This document shows positions 1 to 5,242 of a stretch of DNA of 7,574 nt, one piece after another; positions within the stretch are counted from its first letter, which is position 1, and every line of letters starts with the position of its first letter. The stretch comes from Trueperaceae bacterium. Lineage in GTDB: Bacteria; Deinococcota; Deinococci; Deinococcales; Trueperaceae. The stretch spans positions 1 to 7,574 of the forward strand of contig PXAU01000259.1 of NCBI GenBank assembly GCA_003567075.1, in the 5' to 3' direction. The notes beneath the pieces are model-generated. The model was not told where the DNA came from. It saw only the letters and a list, made by a program, of their open reading frames with translations, and made no database searches. A program made the position numbers and the translations under genes.

Positions 1-1604
1 CCGGCGTCGGCGTGGCGCGCGACGCCGAGGGCCGGGTCGTTGACGAGGCACAACGAGAGCCGTCGTTCGGCTTCGTCGCTGCCGTCGGCCACGGCCACCA
101 GGCCGGCGTGCTGGCTGTAGCCCATGCCGACGCCGCCGCCGTGATGGAAGCTGACCCAGGCGGCGCCGGAGGCGGCGCCCACGGCGAAGTTGAGCAGCGG
201 CCAGTCGGAAACGGCGTCGGAGCCGTCGCGCATCGCCTCGGTCTCGCGGTACGGGCTCGCCACCGATCCGGCGTCGAGGTGGTCGCGGCCGATCACGATC
301 GGCGCCGACACCTCGCCGCTGCGCACCATCTGGTTGAAGCGCAACCCGGCGCGGTCGCGCTCGCGGTACCCGAGCCAGCAGATGCGCGCCGGCAACCCCT
401 GGAAGGCGACGCGCTCACCCGCGTAGCGCAACCACTGCTGCAGCCGGGCGTCGTCGGGGAAGAGCGCCTGCAGCGCGCGATCCGTGGCCGCGATGTCGGC
501 CGGATCACCGGACAACGCCACCCAGCGGAAGGGCCCTCGGCCCTCGCAGAACGACTCGCGGATGAAGGCCGGCACGAAGCCTGGGTAGTCGAAGGCCTCC
601 TCGACGCCCGAGACCTTGGCCTCGGCGCGCAGGTTGTTGCCGTAGTCGAAGGCGATGGCGCCGGCGCGCTGCATCGCCAGGATGGCGCGCACGTGCGCGG
701 CCATGCCGCTGCGGACGCGCGCCAGGTAGCCCTCGGGGTCGCGGTCGCGCAGTTCGCCTGCGTCCTCGTCGGCGCGCATCGGTGGGATGTAGCCGTAGCG
801 CGGGTCGTGGGCGCTCGTCTGGTCGGTGATCAGTTCCGGCGTGAAGCCGCGCGCCACCATCGCCGGCAGCACCTCGGCAGCGTTGCCGAGCAGGCCGATC
901 GAGCGCGCCTGGCGCTCGCGCTTGGCCTGCTCGGCCAGCGTCAGCGCGTCGCCGAGGTCGTGGGCGACCTCGTCGAGGTAACGCGTGTCGAGCCGCCGCT
1001 GGATGCGGGTCGGGTCGACCTCGACGCAGATCGACACGCCGCCGGCCAGCGCGATCGCCAGCGGCTGCGCCCCACCCATGCCGCCCAGGCCTGCGGTGAC
1101 GGTGATGGTGCCGGCGAGGCTGCCGCCGAAGTGCTTCTGAGCGGCGGCGGCGAAGGTCTCGTACGTGCCCTGCAGGATGCCCTGGGTGCCGATGTAGATC
1201 CACGAACCGGCGGTCATCTGTCCGTACATCATGAGCCCGGCGCGATCGAGCTCGTCGAAGTGGTCCCAGTCCGCCCACTTGGGCACCAGGTTGCTGTTAG
1301 CGATGATCACGCGCGGCGCTAGCGCGTGGGTGCGCACGACGGCGACCGGCTTGCCCGACTGCACGAGCAGCGTCTCGTCGTCCTCGAGTCGCTCCAGCGT
1401 CGCGACGATGGCGTCGAAGGCGGCCCAGTCGCGGGCCGCCTTGCCGCGACCACCGTAGACGATCAACTGTTCCGGATGCTCGGCCACCTCGGGGTCGAGG
1501 TTGTTCATGAGCATCCGCTTGGCGGCTTCCTGGATCCAGCCCTTGGCCGTGCGCCGCGCTCCCCGCGGCGCACGGATCGTGCGCGGCGTTCCGGTTGCGT
1601 CCAT
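1..1604 (-). CDS. hutU: Urocanate hydratase (urocanase), C-terminus cut by window edge
   Basis: Urocanase converts urocanate to imidazolone propionate, the second step of histidine degradation, using a tightly bound NAD+ as electrophile; it acts in the cytoplasm as a homodimer. Read on the minus strand from the ATG at 1604-1602, 534 codons are visible. Family signatures are clear: MNNLDPEVAEHPE near residues 33-45, YGGRGKAARD at 50-59, the glycine-rich NAD+ motif GLGGMGGAQP starting at residue 172, the conserved cysteine in ARICWLGYRERDR (Cys409, matching the Cys410 region of the Pseudomonas enzyme), GRDHLDAGSVASP around His442, and RETEAMRDGSDAVSDW after it. The last visible residues are ARHADAG; family members usually run about 20-25 residues further, so only the extreme C-terminus is missing. 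The start matches the family N-terminus. No usable Shine-Dalgarno precedes it. Other hut genes, if present, lie beyond the left edge. It is divergent from acpP and functionally unrelated to it. Confidence 0.98.
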   Translation of the reverse strand, partial: MDATGTPRTIRAPRGARRTAKGWIQEAAKRMLMNNLDPEVAEHPEQLIVYGGRGKAARDWAAFDAIVATLERLEDDETLLVQSGKPVAVVRTHALAPRVIIANSNLVPKWADWDHFDELDRAGLMMYGQMTAGSWIYIGTQGILQGTYETFAAAAQKHFGGSLAGTITVTAGLGGMGGAQPLAIALAGGVSICVEVDPTRIQRRLDTRYLDEVAHDLGDALTLAEQAKRERQARSIGLLGNAAEVLPAMVARGFTPELITDQTSAHDPRYGYIPPMRADEDAGELRDRDPEGYLARVRSGMAAHVRAILAMQRAGAIAFDYGNNLRAEAKVSGVEEAFDYPGFVPAFIRESFCEGRGPFRWVALSGDPADIAATDRALQALFPDDARLQQWLRYAGERVAFQGLPARICWLGYRERDRAGLRFNQMVRSGEVSAPIVIGRDHLDAGSVASPYRETEAMRDGSDAVSDWPLLNFAVGAASGAAWVSFHHGGGVGMGYSQHAGLVAVADGSDEAERRLSLCLVNDPALGVARHADA

Positions 1605-1618
1605 GCTCCAGGGTATAC
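1605..1618 (-). promoter_or_regulatory. Candidate leaderless promoter -10 for hutU
   Basis: Read on the minus strand, the bases before the hutU ATG are GTATACCCTGGAGC. They contain TACCCT, a TANNNT -10 box, 5 bases before ATG, and the overlapping TATACC, 7 bases before it. Either would put the transcription start at or within a base or two of the ATG. The GGAG is only one base from the ATG, too close for a normal Shine-Dalgarno. Leaderless mRNAs with this geometry are common in Deinococcota. I see no convincing -35 hexamer. Confidence 0.5.
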
Positions 1619-1643
1619 GGCGTCCGTGCGCCGGCCGGCTCAC

Positions 1644-1663
1644 CGAAGGACGGCCGGCCTTCG
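1644..1663. repeat. Inverted repeat upstream of hutU promoter
   Basis: Perfect 6-bp arms CGAAGG (1644-1649) and CCTTCG (1658-1663) flank an 8-base GC-rich centre. It lies about 26 bases upstream of the candidate hutU -10 box, where an operator or activator site could sit. Six-base dyads arise often by chance in DNA this rich in G and C, so a regulatory role is only a possibility. Confidence 0.25.
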
Positions 1664-1857
1664 ACGCAGGAGCCGCGCTCGCGGCGCTAGGAGCGGCGCC
1701 AGCGCGGCGGCATCGGCAACGCCTGCCGAGCACCAAGGCGCAGGTGGTGCGCGGGGGCCGGCGAGACCTTGCCAGGGACGTGCGGACGTGCCATGCTCCG
1801 TGAGGCGAGCACGCCGGAGGGGTTCCACGCCCAGCGTGGCTACCGGCGCAGCGTCAC

Positions 1858-1873
1858 GCGTGCGCTGGCACGC
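1858..1873. repeat. Inverted repeat over the expected acpP -35 position
   Basis: GCGTGC (1858-1863) and GCACGC (1868-1873) form a 6-bp dyad with a 4-base centre. The -35 element for the -10 box at 1885 would be expected near 1862-1867, inside this dyad, and no good -35 consensus is seen there. It could be an operator for a fatty-acid regulator or chance; no known operator consensus is matched. Confidence 0.25.
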
Positions 1874-1881
1874 CGGGCGCG

Positions 1882-1890
1882 TGCTAGACT
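1882..1890 (+). promoter_or_regulatory. Extended -10 promoter element for acpP-fabF
   Basis: The sequence TGCTAGACT is an extended -10 (TGn followed by TAGACT, which also fits TANNNT). It would start transcription near 1897, giving a 5' leader of about 47 bases before the acpP ATG. It stands out as one of the few AT-containing hexamers in this stretch. The -35 region is weak, which is tolerated by extended -10 promoters. Confidence 0.5.
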
Positions 1891-1929
1891 CGCGGACGAT
1901 CACGCGCCAGCACGATGCCCACACCTTGG

Positions 1930-1936
1930 AGGAGGT
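1930..1936 (+). promoter_or_regulatory. Strong Shine-Dalgarno site of acpP
   Basis: AGGAGGT is a full 7-base match to the anti-Shine-Dalgarno sequence of 16S rRNA and lies 7 bases before the ATG at 1944. It decides the acpP start and fits the very high translation expected of acyl carrier protein. Confidence 0.9.
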
Positions 1937-1943
1937 CCCCCTC

Positions 1944-2183
1944 ATGGACGAAGCCGCCATCCTGGAGAAGATTCGCGAGGTCGTCGCGGAGAAGCTCGAC
2001 GCCGACCCCGGGGACGTCGTCGAGACAGCCTCGTTCGTCGACGACCTGGGCGCCGATTCGCTCGACGTGGTCGAGCTGATCATGGGGCTCGAGGACGAGT
2101 TCGGCATCGAGATCACCGACGAGGAAGCCGAGCAGATCAGCACCGTCGGCGACGCCGTCAAGTTCATCGCCTCGCAGCAGTAG
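1944..2183 (+). CDS. acpP: Acyl carrier protein
   Basis: Acyl carrier protein holds growing fatty acyl chains as thioesters on a 4'-phosphopantetheine arm and presents them to the type II fatty acid synthase in the cytoplasm. The 79-residue product has the usual length and acidic character. The prosthetic-group site is the DSL motif in LGADSLDVVELIMGLEDEF, with Ser39 as the modified serine; the acidic helix II that docks FabF, FabH and AcpS follows directly. The C-terminal ISTVGDAVKFI is also typical. The start at 1944 is set by the near-perfect ribosome site 7 bases upstream. An in-frame extension far upstream into the intergenic region is open but lacks family similarity. fabF follows after 52 bases on the same strand with no terminator visible, so the two are probably co-transcribed. 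Confidence 0.98.
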   Translation: MDEAAILEKIREVVAEKLDADPGDVVETASFVDDLGADSLDVVELIMGLEDEFGIEITDEEAEQISTVGDAVKFIASQQ

Positions 2184-2225
2184 CGCGCGCGCACCGCGCT
2201 CGGGTCGCCGCTGGCCCGTGCGACC

Positions 2226-2231
2226 GGGAGG
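2226..2231 (+). promoter_or_regulatory. Shine-Dalgarno site of fabF
   Basis: GGGAGG lies 4 bases before the ATG at 2236 and selects that codon over the in-frame GTG at 2218, which would add only six residues outside the conserved family N-terminus (MKRVVVTG). Confidence 0.75.
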
Positions 2232-2235
2232 CCGG

Positions 2236-3465
2236 ATGAAACGAGTCGTCGTAACCGGCGTCGGTCCCGTGACCCCTATCGGGGTGGGCGCCGACGCCTT
2301 CCTTGCGGCACAGCATCGCGCCGTCAACGGCATCCGAGCGATCACGCACTTCGACGCGTCGGACCTCAGCGTCCGCATCGCCGGCGAGGTCGATGTCGAC
2401 GTGGATGCGCACCTGGGCCGCAAGGAGGCCCGGCGCCTCGACCGGTTCGTGCAGCTTGCGTTGATCGGCGCTGAGCTGGCGCTGGGCGACGCCGGGTTGG
2501 AACCCGGCGACGTTGCGGGCGAGCACGCCGGCACCTCGATCGGGAGCGGCATCGGCGGCCTGTGGACCTGGGAGTCGACCTCGCAGGTGCGCTGGCAGCG
2601 CGGAGCCATGCGCATGAGCCCGTTCTTCATCCCGCAGTTGATCGCCAACATGGCCTCGGGCCACGTGGCGATGCGCTACGGGATGACTGGTCCCTCCAAC
2701 ACCGTCGTAACCGCTTGCGCCACCGGTTCGGGCGCCATCATCGACGCCTACCGCACCATCCAGCGCGGCGAGGCGGAACTCGTGCTCACCGGCGGGGCGG
2801 AGGCGTGCGTGACGCCCATGGGGATCGGCGGCTTCGCCGTCATGAAGGCACTGTCCACGCGCAACGACGAGCCCGATCGGGCGAGTCGGCCGTTCACCGC
2901 CAGCCGTGACGGCTTCGTGGCCGGCGAGGGCGCGGGCATCCTGCTGCTCGAGGAGCGCGAGCGCGCGCTGGCGCGCGGGGCCCGGATCTACGCCGAGGTG
3001 ATCGGCGGCGCCACCAGCGCCGACGCCCACCACATCACGGCCCCCGCCCCGGGCGGCGCCGGCGCAGTACGCTGCATCCGCTGGGCGCTGCGCGACGCCG
3101 GCTTGGCACCTGCGGACATCGGCTACGTCAACGCGCACGGCACCAGCACCCCGGCCAACGACCTCAACGAGACGCTCGCCTTCAAGGCGGTGTGGGGCGA
3201 TCGCGCGGCGGTTCCGCCGGTGTCGTCGACGAAGTCCATGACCGGTCACACGCTGGGCGCGGCGGGGGCGATCGAGGGCATCGCCACGGTGCAGGCGCTC
3301 GCCTCGGGCATGCTGCCGCCGACGCGCAATTACGACGATCCCGATCCTGAGCTCGACCTCGATTTCATCCCGAACGAAGCGCGCGCGCAGCAGGTCGACG
3401 TGGCGCTGTCGGTCAACTTCGCCTTCGGCGGCCAGAACGCGGCGGTGGTGTTCCGGCGGGCGTGA
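2236..3465 (+). CDS. fabF: Beta-ketoacyl-ACP synthase II
   Basis: FabF catalyses the decarboxylative condensation of malonyl-ACP with acyl-ACP, the elongation step of type II fatty acid synthesis, as a cytoplasmic homodimer with the thiolase fold. The 409-residue product has the normal length. It begins MKRVVVTGVGPVTPIG, as family members do. The catalytic set is complete: nucleophile Cys161 in TACATGSGA, His301 in NAHGTSTPAND, Lys333 in SSTKSMTGH, and His338 in the same segment, each two residues short of the E. coli Cys163, His303, Lys335 and His340. The C-terminal gate loop reads NFAFGGQN (about residues 394-401), where the common version is SFGFGGTN, so Ala396 replaces the first glycine of GFGG. 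It lies 52 bases after acpP on the same strand, an arrangement seen in many bacteria, and probably shares its transcript. FabB or a polyketide ketosynthase is less likely given length, motifs and partner. Confidence 0.97.
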   Translation: MKRVVVTGVGPVTPIGVGADAFLAAQHRAVNGIRAITHFDASDLSVRIAGEVDVDVDAHLGRKEARRLDRFVQLALIGAELALGDAGLEPGDVAGEHAGTSIGSGIGGLWTWESTSQVRWQRGAMRMSPFFIPQLIANMASGHVAMRYGMTGPSNTVVTACATGSGAIIDAYRTIQRGEAELVLTGGAEACVTPMGIGGFAVMKALSTRNDEPDRASRPFTASRDGFVAGEGAGILLLEERERALARGARIYAEVIGGATSADAHHITAPAPGGAGAVRCIRWALRDAGLAPADIGYVNAHGTSTPANDLNETLAFKAVWGDRAAVPPVSSTKSMTGHTLGAAGAIEGIATVQALASGMLPPTRNYDDPDPELDLDFIPNEARAQQVDVALSVNFAFGGQNAAVVFRRA

Positions 3466-3474
3466 GCTGGGTTG

Positions 3475-3506
3475 GCTCGCAGCCGCGGCGGCGGTGGCCG
3501 GCGAGC
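3475..3506 (+). terminator. Possible hairpin after fabF
   Basis: GCTCGC (3475-3480) pairs with GCGAGC (3501-3506) around a GC-rich 20-base interior, starting 10 bases after the fabF stop. There is no T-tract, so if it ends transcription it is not a classical intrinsic terminator. It may equally be chance in GC-rich DNA. Confidence 0.25.
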
Positions 3507-3562
3507 ACGAGCCAGGAACGCCGAACGCATTCGCGACGACGGCGCGACCTGGTGGCTGTCGC

Positions 3563-3574
3563 TACCGTGACCGC
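3563..3574 (+). promoter_or_regulatory. Candidate leaderless -10 for the exported-protein gene
   Basis: TACCGT (3563-3568) fits TANNNT and is followed by exactly 6 bases and then the ATG at 3575. This is the spacing expected when transcription starts at the A of the ATG. No Shine-Dalgarno precedes either this ATG or the next in-frame one at 3596, which supports leaderless translation. No -35 consensus is evident. Confidence 0.5.
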
Positions 3575-4399
3575 ATGCCAACCACTCTCACTCGCATGGG
3601 CGCGTCGCTCGCTCTCGCGCTCGCACTGGCACTCGCACTGACACTCGCCACGGCGGCGGCGAGCGGCCTCGTCGCTCAACCACTCGAACCGCTGGTGGCC
3701 GAGCCGATCGAGATGCATTCGCTCGGCGCGACAAGCGCGACCCTGCTGGTGACGACGGACGTCGATCTGGCCTGCGTGGTCGTGTTCGGCACGGATCTCG
3801 GGTTCGGGAGTCTGGCGTTGGACCAGGACATGGGGGGCGCTGCACACCGCGACCACCGAGTGGTGTTGCGCGGCCTCGAACCTGATACCGAGTACCTGTT
3901 CCGCATGCAGGGCTCGGCGCCGGACGGCTCCTTCTACGCCAGCGATGTCTACGCGTTCCGCACGCTCCCGGCCGAGGACGAGGCGCGCGCGTGGCGCAAC
4001 GTCGCGACCATCGACGCTGGCGCTCGCGTGCTCGACGCGAGCAGCGCGTTTGGTGCGGCGTTCGCGCCGGAGCACGCCGTCGACGGCACATCGAGCACCG
4101 AGTGGTCGACGCGCGGTGACGGTGACGACGCGTACCTCAGCATCGAGCTCGCCGAGCCGGCCACGTTCGTGGGCTTCGGCGTGTGGTCGCGCTCGATGGG
4201 CTCGAGCGCGGAGATCCGGCGCTTCGAGGTGGAGACGGACACCGGCGAGGTCTTCGGGCCCTTCGAGTTGCCGTCGGCGGACGAACCGTTCACCTTCGAT
4301 GCCCGGGGAACCGCGCAGCGCTTCACCGTGCGGGTGCTGGCGTCGACCGGCGGGAACACGGGCCTGATCGAGTTCGCCGTGTACGTCGCAGAGGAGTGA
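3575..4399 (+). CDS. Exported protein with fibronectin-III-like and F5/8 type C domains
   Basis: The 274-residue product starts with a signal peptide: a short positive N-terminus (MPTTLTRMG), a hydrophobic core made largely of alternating Leu-Ala (about residues 11-25), and small residues ATAAASG near a likely cleavage site around residues 28-31. There is no lipobox cysteine. Residues 40-132 look like a beta-sandwich of the fibronectin-III / purple-acid-phosphatase N-terminal kind, with the usual RGLEPDTEYLFRM strand pattern. Residues 142-271 look like an F5/8 type C (discoidin-like) domain, with AVDGTSSTEWST and YLSIELAEPATFVGFGVWSR as hallmarks; such domains usually bind carbohydrate or cell surfaces. 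No catalytic motif, membrane anchor or cell-wall sorting signal follows. The domain calls are by eye. The function is unknown; a secreted or periplasmic adhesin or binding protein is a guess. The ATG at 3575 is favoured by the -10 spacing; the ATG at 3596 is an alternative that shortens the signal peptide. Its neighbours are unrelated and it seems to be a single-gene unit. Confidence 0.82.
   Translation: MPTTLTRMGASLALALALALALTLATAAASGLVAQPLEPLVAEPIEMHSLGATSATLLVTTDVDLACVVVFGTDLGFGSLALDQDMGGAAHRDHRVVLRGLEPDTEYLFRMQGSAPDGSFYASDVYAFRTLPAEDEARAWRNVATIDAGARVLDASSAFGAAFAPEHAVDGTSSTEWSTRGDGDDAYLSIELAEPATFVGFGVWSRSMGSSAEIRRFEVETDTGEVFGPFELPSADEPFTFDARGTAQRFTVRVLASTGGNTGLIEFAVYVAEE
3603..3650 (+). 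repeat. Degenerate Leu-Ala hexanucleotide repeat in a signal peptide
   Basis: The signal-peptide core of the exported protein is written in near-repeats of six bases (CTCGCA, CTGGCA, CTCGCG and similar) giving about six Leu-Ala pairs. Copies differ at third and first positions, so perfect slippage is limited, but loss or gain of a unit would stay in frame and change the hydrophobic length. Confidence 0.7.
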
Positions 4400-4529
4400 G
4401 CTTGGGGCCGGGCGTCGAGCGGCCGGCCGCCTTCGTCGCGCTCTCGTGCGGCACCAAGGAGCGACGCTGGTCGGCGCAGCGCGCACGCAACGGAGTGCGC
4501 AGAGCGACGAGCGCCCCGCGGCATTGCGG

Positions 4530-4535
4530 TACACT
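4530..4535 (+). promoter_or_regulatory. Candidate -10 box of the copZ promoter
   Basis: TACACT fits TANNNT and would start transcription near 4542, immediately before the CsoR-like operator at 4545. That gives a leader of about 67 bases to the copZ ATG. The -35 region (about 4507-4512) has no clear consensus. Confidence 0.4.
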
Positions 4536-4544
4536 CGCAGCCAT

Positions 4545-4562
4545 ACCCACCCCCGGTGGGGG
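4545..4562. promoter_or_regulatory. CsoR-like operator before copZ
   Basis: CCCAC (4546-4550) and GTGGG (4556-4560) form a dyad around the 5-base centre CCCCG, with a longer G-run to the right. The 17-base core (ACCCACCCCCGGTGGGG) differs at only two positions from the site before copA (CCCCACCCCCAGTGGGG) and has the same spacing. It resembles known CsoR operators, which are GC-rich dyads with C-run and G-run half-sites. It lies just downstream of the candidate -10, so a bound repressor would block initiation or early elongation. Confidence 0.75.
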
Positions 4563-4581
4563 GGTTGGTGTCGAGGGCGTG

Positions 4582-4596
4582 CGGGGCCGCGCCCCG
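4582..4596 (+). repeat. GC hairpin next to copZ ribosome site
   Basis: CGGGGC (4582-4587) and GCCCCG (4591-4596) form a 6-bp all-GC stem with the 3-base loop CGC in the copZ leader. The stem ends on the first base of the Shine-Dalgarno sequence. It could limit ribosome access or stabilise the transcript; either effect is inferred from sequence only. Confidence 0.4.
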
Positions 4597-4602
4597 GAGG
4601 AG
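4596..4602 (+). promoter_or_regulatory. Shine-Dalgarno site of copZ
   Basis: GGAGGAG lies 6 bases before the ATG at 4609 and fixes the copZ start. Unlike copA in the same cluster, copZ therefore uses a conventional ribosome site. Confidence 0.85.
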
Positions 4603-4608
4603 TGACAG

Positions 4609-4809
4609 ATGATCAGACTCGACGTCCAAGGCATGACCTGCAGCCACTGCTCCGCCGCCGTGAAGCGCGCCCTCGAGGCCGTCCCCGGCGTCGAGAGCGC
4701 CAGCGTCGACCTCGAGGCCGGGAGCGCGACCGTGGCCGGCTCGGCGCCCGTCGATGCGCTGCTGAAGGCCATCGCCGACGAGGGGTACAGCGCCTCGCCG
4801 GCAGCGTGA
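4609..4809 (+). CDS. copZ: Cu(I) chaperone, heavy-metal-associated (HMA) domain protein
   Basis: CopZ binds Cu(I) in the cytoplasm and hands it to the N-terminal domains of the CopA exporter; it can also deliver copper to the CsoR repressor. The 66-residue product is a single HMA domain of standard size. The metal site is MTCSHC near the N-terminus, with Cys11 and Cys14 as thiolate ligands; the histidine between them is typical of CopZ-type chaperones. The rest (AVKRALEAVPGVESASVDLEAGSATV, then LLKAIADEGYSA) follows the beta-alpha-beta-beta-alpha-beta pattern. The start is set by the ribosome site 6 bases upstream. The stop overlaps the likely GTG start of csoR by 4 bases, suggesting coupled translation. 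A CsoR-like operator and -10 box lie upstream, so it is probably copper-induced. A mercury-binding MerP is excluded by the lack of a signal peptide and by the neighbours. Confidence 0.96.
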   Translation: MIRLDVQGMTCSHCSAAVKRALEAVPGVESASVDLEAGSATVAGSAPVDALLKAIADEGYSASPAA

Positions 4810-5189
4810 GCGCCGTGGCGCGGGAGCCCACCGGCGCTGGCCGCGACGAGGCGACGAACGCCGCAGAGCTCGACGCGGCCCGCCTCGCCGACCACGTGGC
4901 CGATCACCAAGCCTGCCTGCGGCTCGACCCGAGCGTCCGGGAGGATGCCGCCCGCCGCCTTCGAAGCGTTCGTGGTCACGTCGAGGGCGTGTTGCGCATG
5001 CTCGACGACCCGAACGTGTACTGCGTCGACGTCCTCAAGCAGATGAGCGCCGTCCAAGGCGGGCTGCGCAAGGTGAGCGAGGCGGTGCTGCGATCGCACG
5101 TGCGCGACCACGTCGCCACTGCCGCCCAGCGCGGCGACACCGAGCACATCGTCGACGAGTTGATGGAGGCGCTGAAGTACCGGGCATGA
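4806..5189 (+). CDS. csoR: Copper-sensing transcriptional repressor, CsoR family
   Basis: CsoR proteins are all-helical tetramers that bind GC-rich operators and release them on binding Cu(I). The conserved core starts near residue 47 (EDAARRLRSVRGHVEGVLRML). The metal ligands expected at Cys36, His61 and Cys65 of the Mycobacterium tuberculosis protein fall here at Cys73, His98 and His102 with identical spacing, so the third ligand is His, not Cys. The second-shell pair that couples copper to DNA release is kept (Tyr72 and Glu118). A Cys-His-His site is known from Thermus thermophilus CsoR. The start is uncertain: GTG 4806 gives 127 residues and overlaps the copZ stop by 4 bases (GTGA), suggesting coupling; GTG 4815 and GTG 4896 (97 residues, closer to typical family length) are alternatives, and none has a clear ribosome site. 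Two candidate operators in this cluster imply that it controls copZ, itself and copA. A nickel/cobalt RcnR or formaldehyde FrmR is less likely given the neighbours. Confidence 0.94.
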   Translation: MSAVAREPTGAGRDEATNAAELDAARLADHVADHQACLRLDPSVREDAARRLRSVRGHVEGVLRMLDDPNVYCVDVLKQMSAVQGGLRKVSEAVLRSHVRDHVATAAQRGDTEHIVDELMEALKYRA

Positions 5190-5242
5190 GCGTCGACCCG
5201 CGACCGACTGCGACGTCCTGCGTCGCCTCGTACGACATCAAG

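Larger units (their letters stand above)
1605..1943. other. Divergent intergenic region between hutU and acpP
   Basis: These 339 bases separate the divergently read hutU and acpP. The left end holds the hutU promoter and the right end the acpP promoter and ribosome binding site. Three short dyads are visible: CGAAGG/CCTTCG at 1644-1663 (8-base loop), CCACGC/GCGTGG at 1825-1839 (3-base loop), and GCGTGC/GCACGC at 1858-1873 (4-base loop). Open frames crossing the middle lack a recognisable protein, a good ribosome site or any family motif, so I call no gene here. No tRNA or other RNA gene is apparent. Confidence 0.6.
4400..4608 (+). other. Intergenic region with copper-responsive promoter of copZ-csoR
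   Basis: This 209-base gap separates the exported-protein gene from copZ. The first 120 bases hold no gene that I can support; a palindromic CGGCCGGCCG (4420-4429) and a 6-bp dyad GCGCAC/GTGCGC (4481-4500, 8-base loop) are the only structures there and could end transcription of the gene upstream, although neither has a T-tract. The last 80 bases contain a -10 box, a CsoR-like operator, a GC hairpin and the copZ ribosome site. Confidence 0.6.

Noticed and set aside
12..1322. Long plus-strand open frame of 436 codons
   Set aside because: It is antisense to hutU, whose residues match urocanase throughout. The translation is low-complexity, rich in Ala, Gly, Arg and His, as expected opposite a GC-rich gene.
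1326..1943. In-frame upstream extension of acpP by about 206 codons
   Set aside because: The extension has no family similarity, runs antisense to hutU and through the promoter, and acpP has a near-perfect ribosome site at its own ATG with the usual 79-residue length.
1640..2194. Minus-strand open frame of 184 codons in the intergenic region and acpP
   Set aside because: Ser/Ala/Arg-rich complement of acpP and its promoter region, no recognisable domain.
1769..2239. Plus-strand open frame of 156 codons overlapping acpP
   Set aside because: Arg-rich out-of-frame reading of acpP and its leader, without motifs or a ribosome site.
2164..3249. Minus-strand open frame of 361 codons opposite fabF
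   Set aside because: No recognisable domain, and FabF with all four active-site residues occupies the other strand.
4481..4500. Dyad GCGCAC/GTGCGC as an intrinsic terminator
   Set aside because: There is no T-tract and the stem is only 6 bp with an 8-base loop; kept as a note in the intergenic description, not as a terminator.
3413..4534. Minus-strand open frame of 373 codons opposite the exported-protein gene
   Set aside because: Arg-rich low-complexity translation without motifs; the plus-strand frame has a signal peptide and two domain patterns, which is far better supported.
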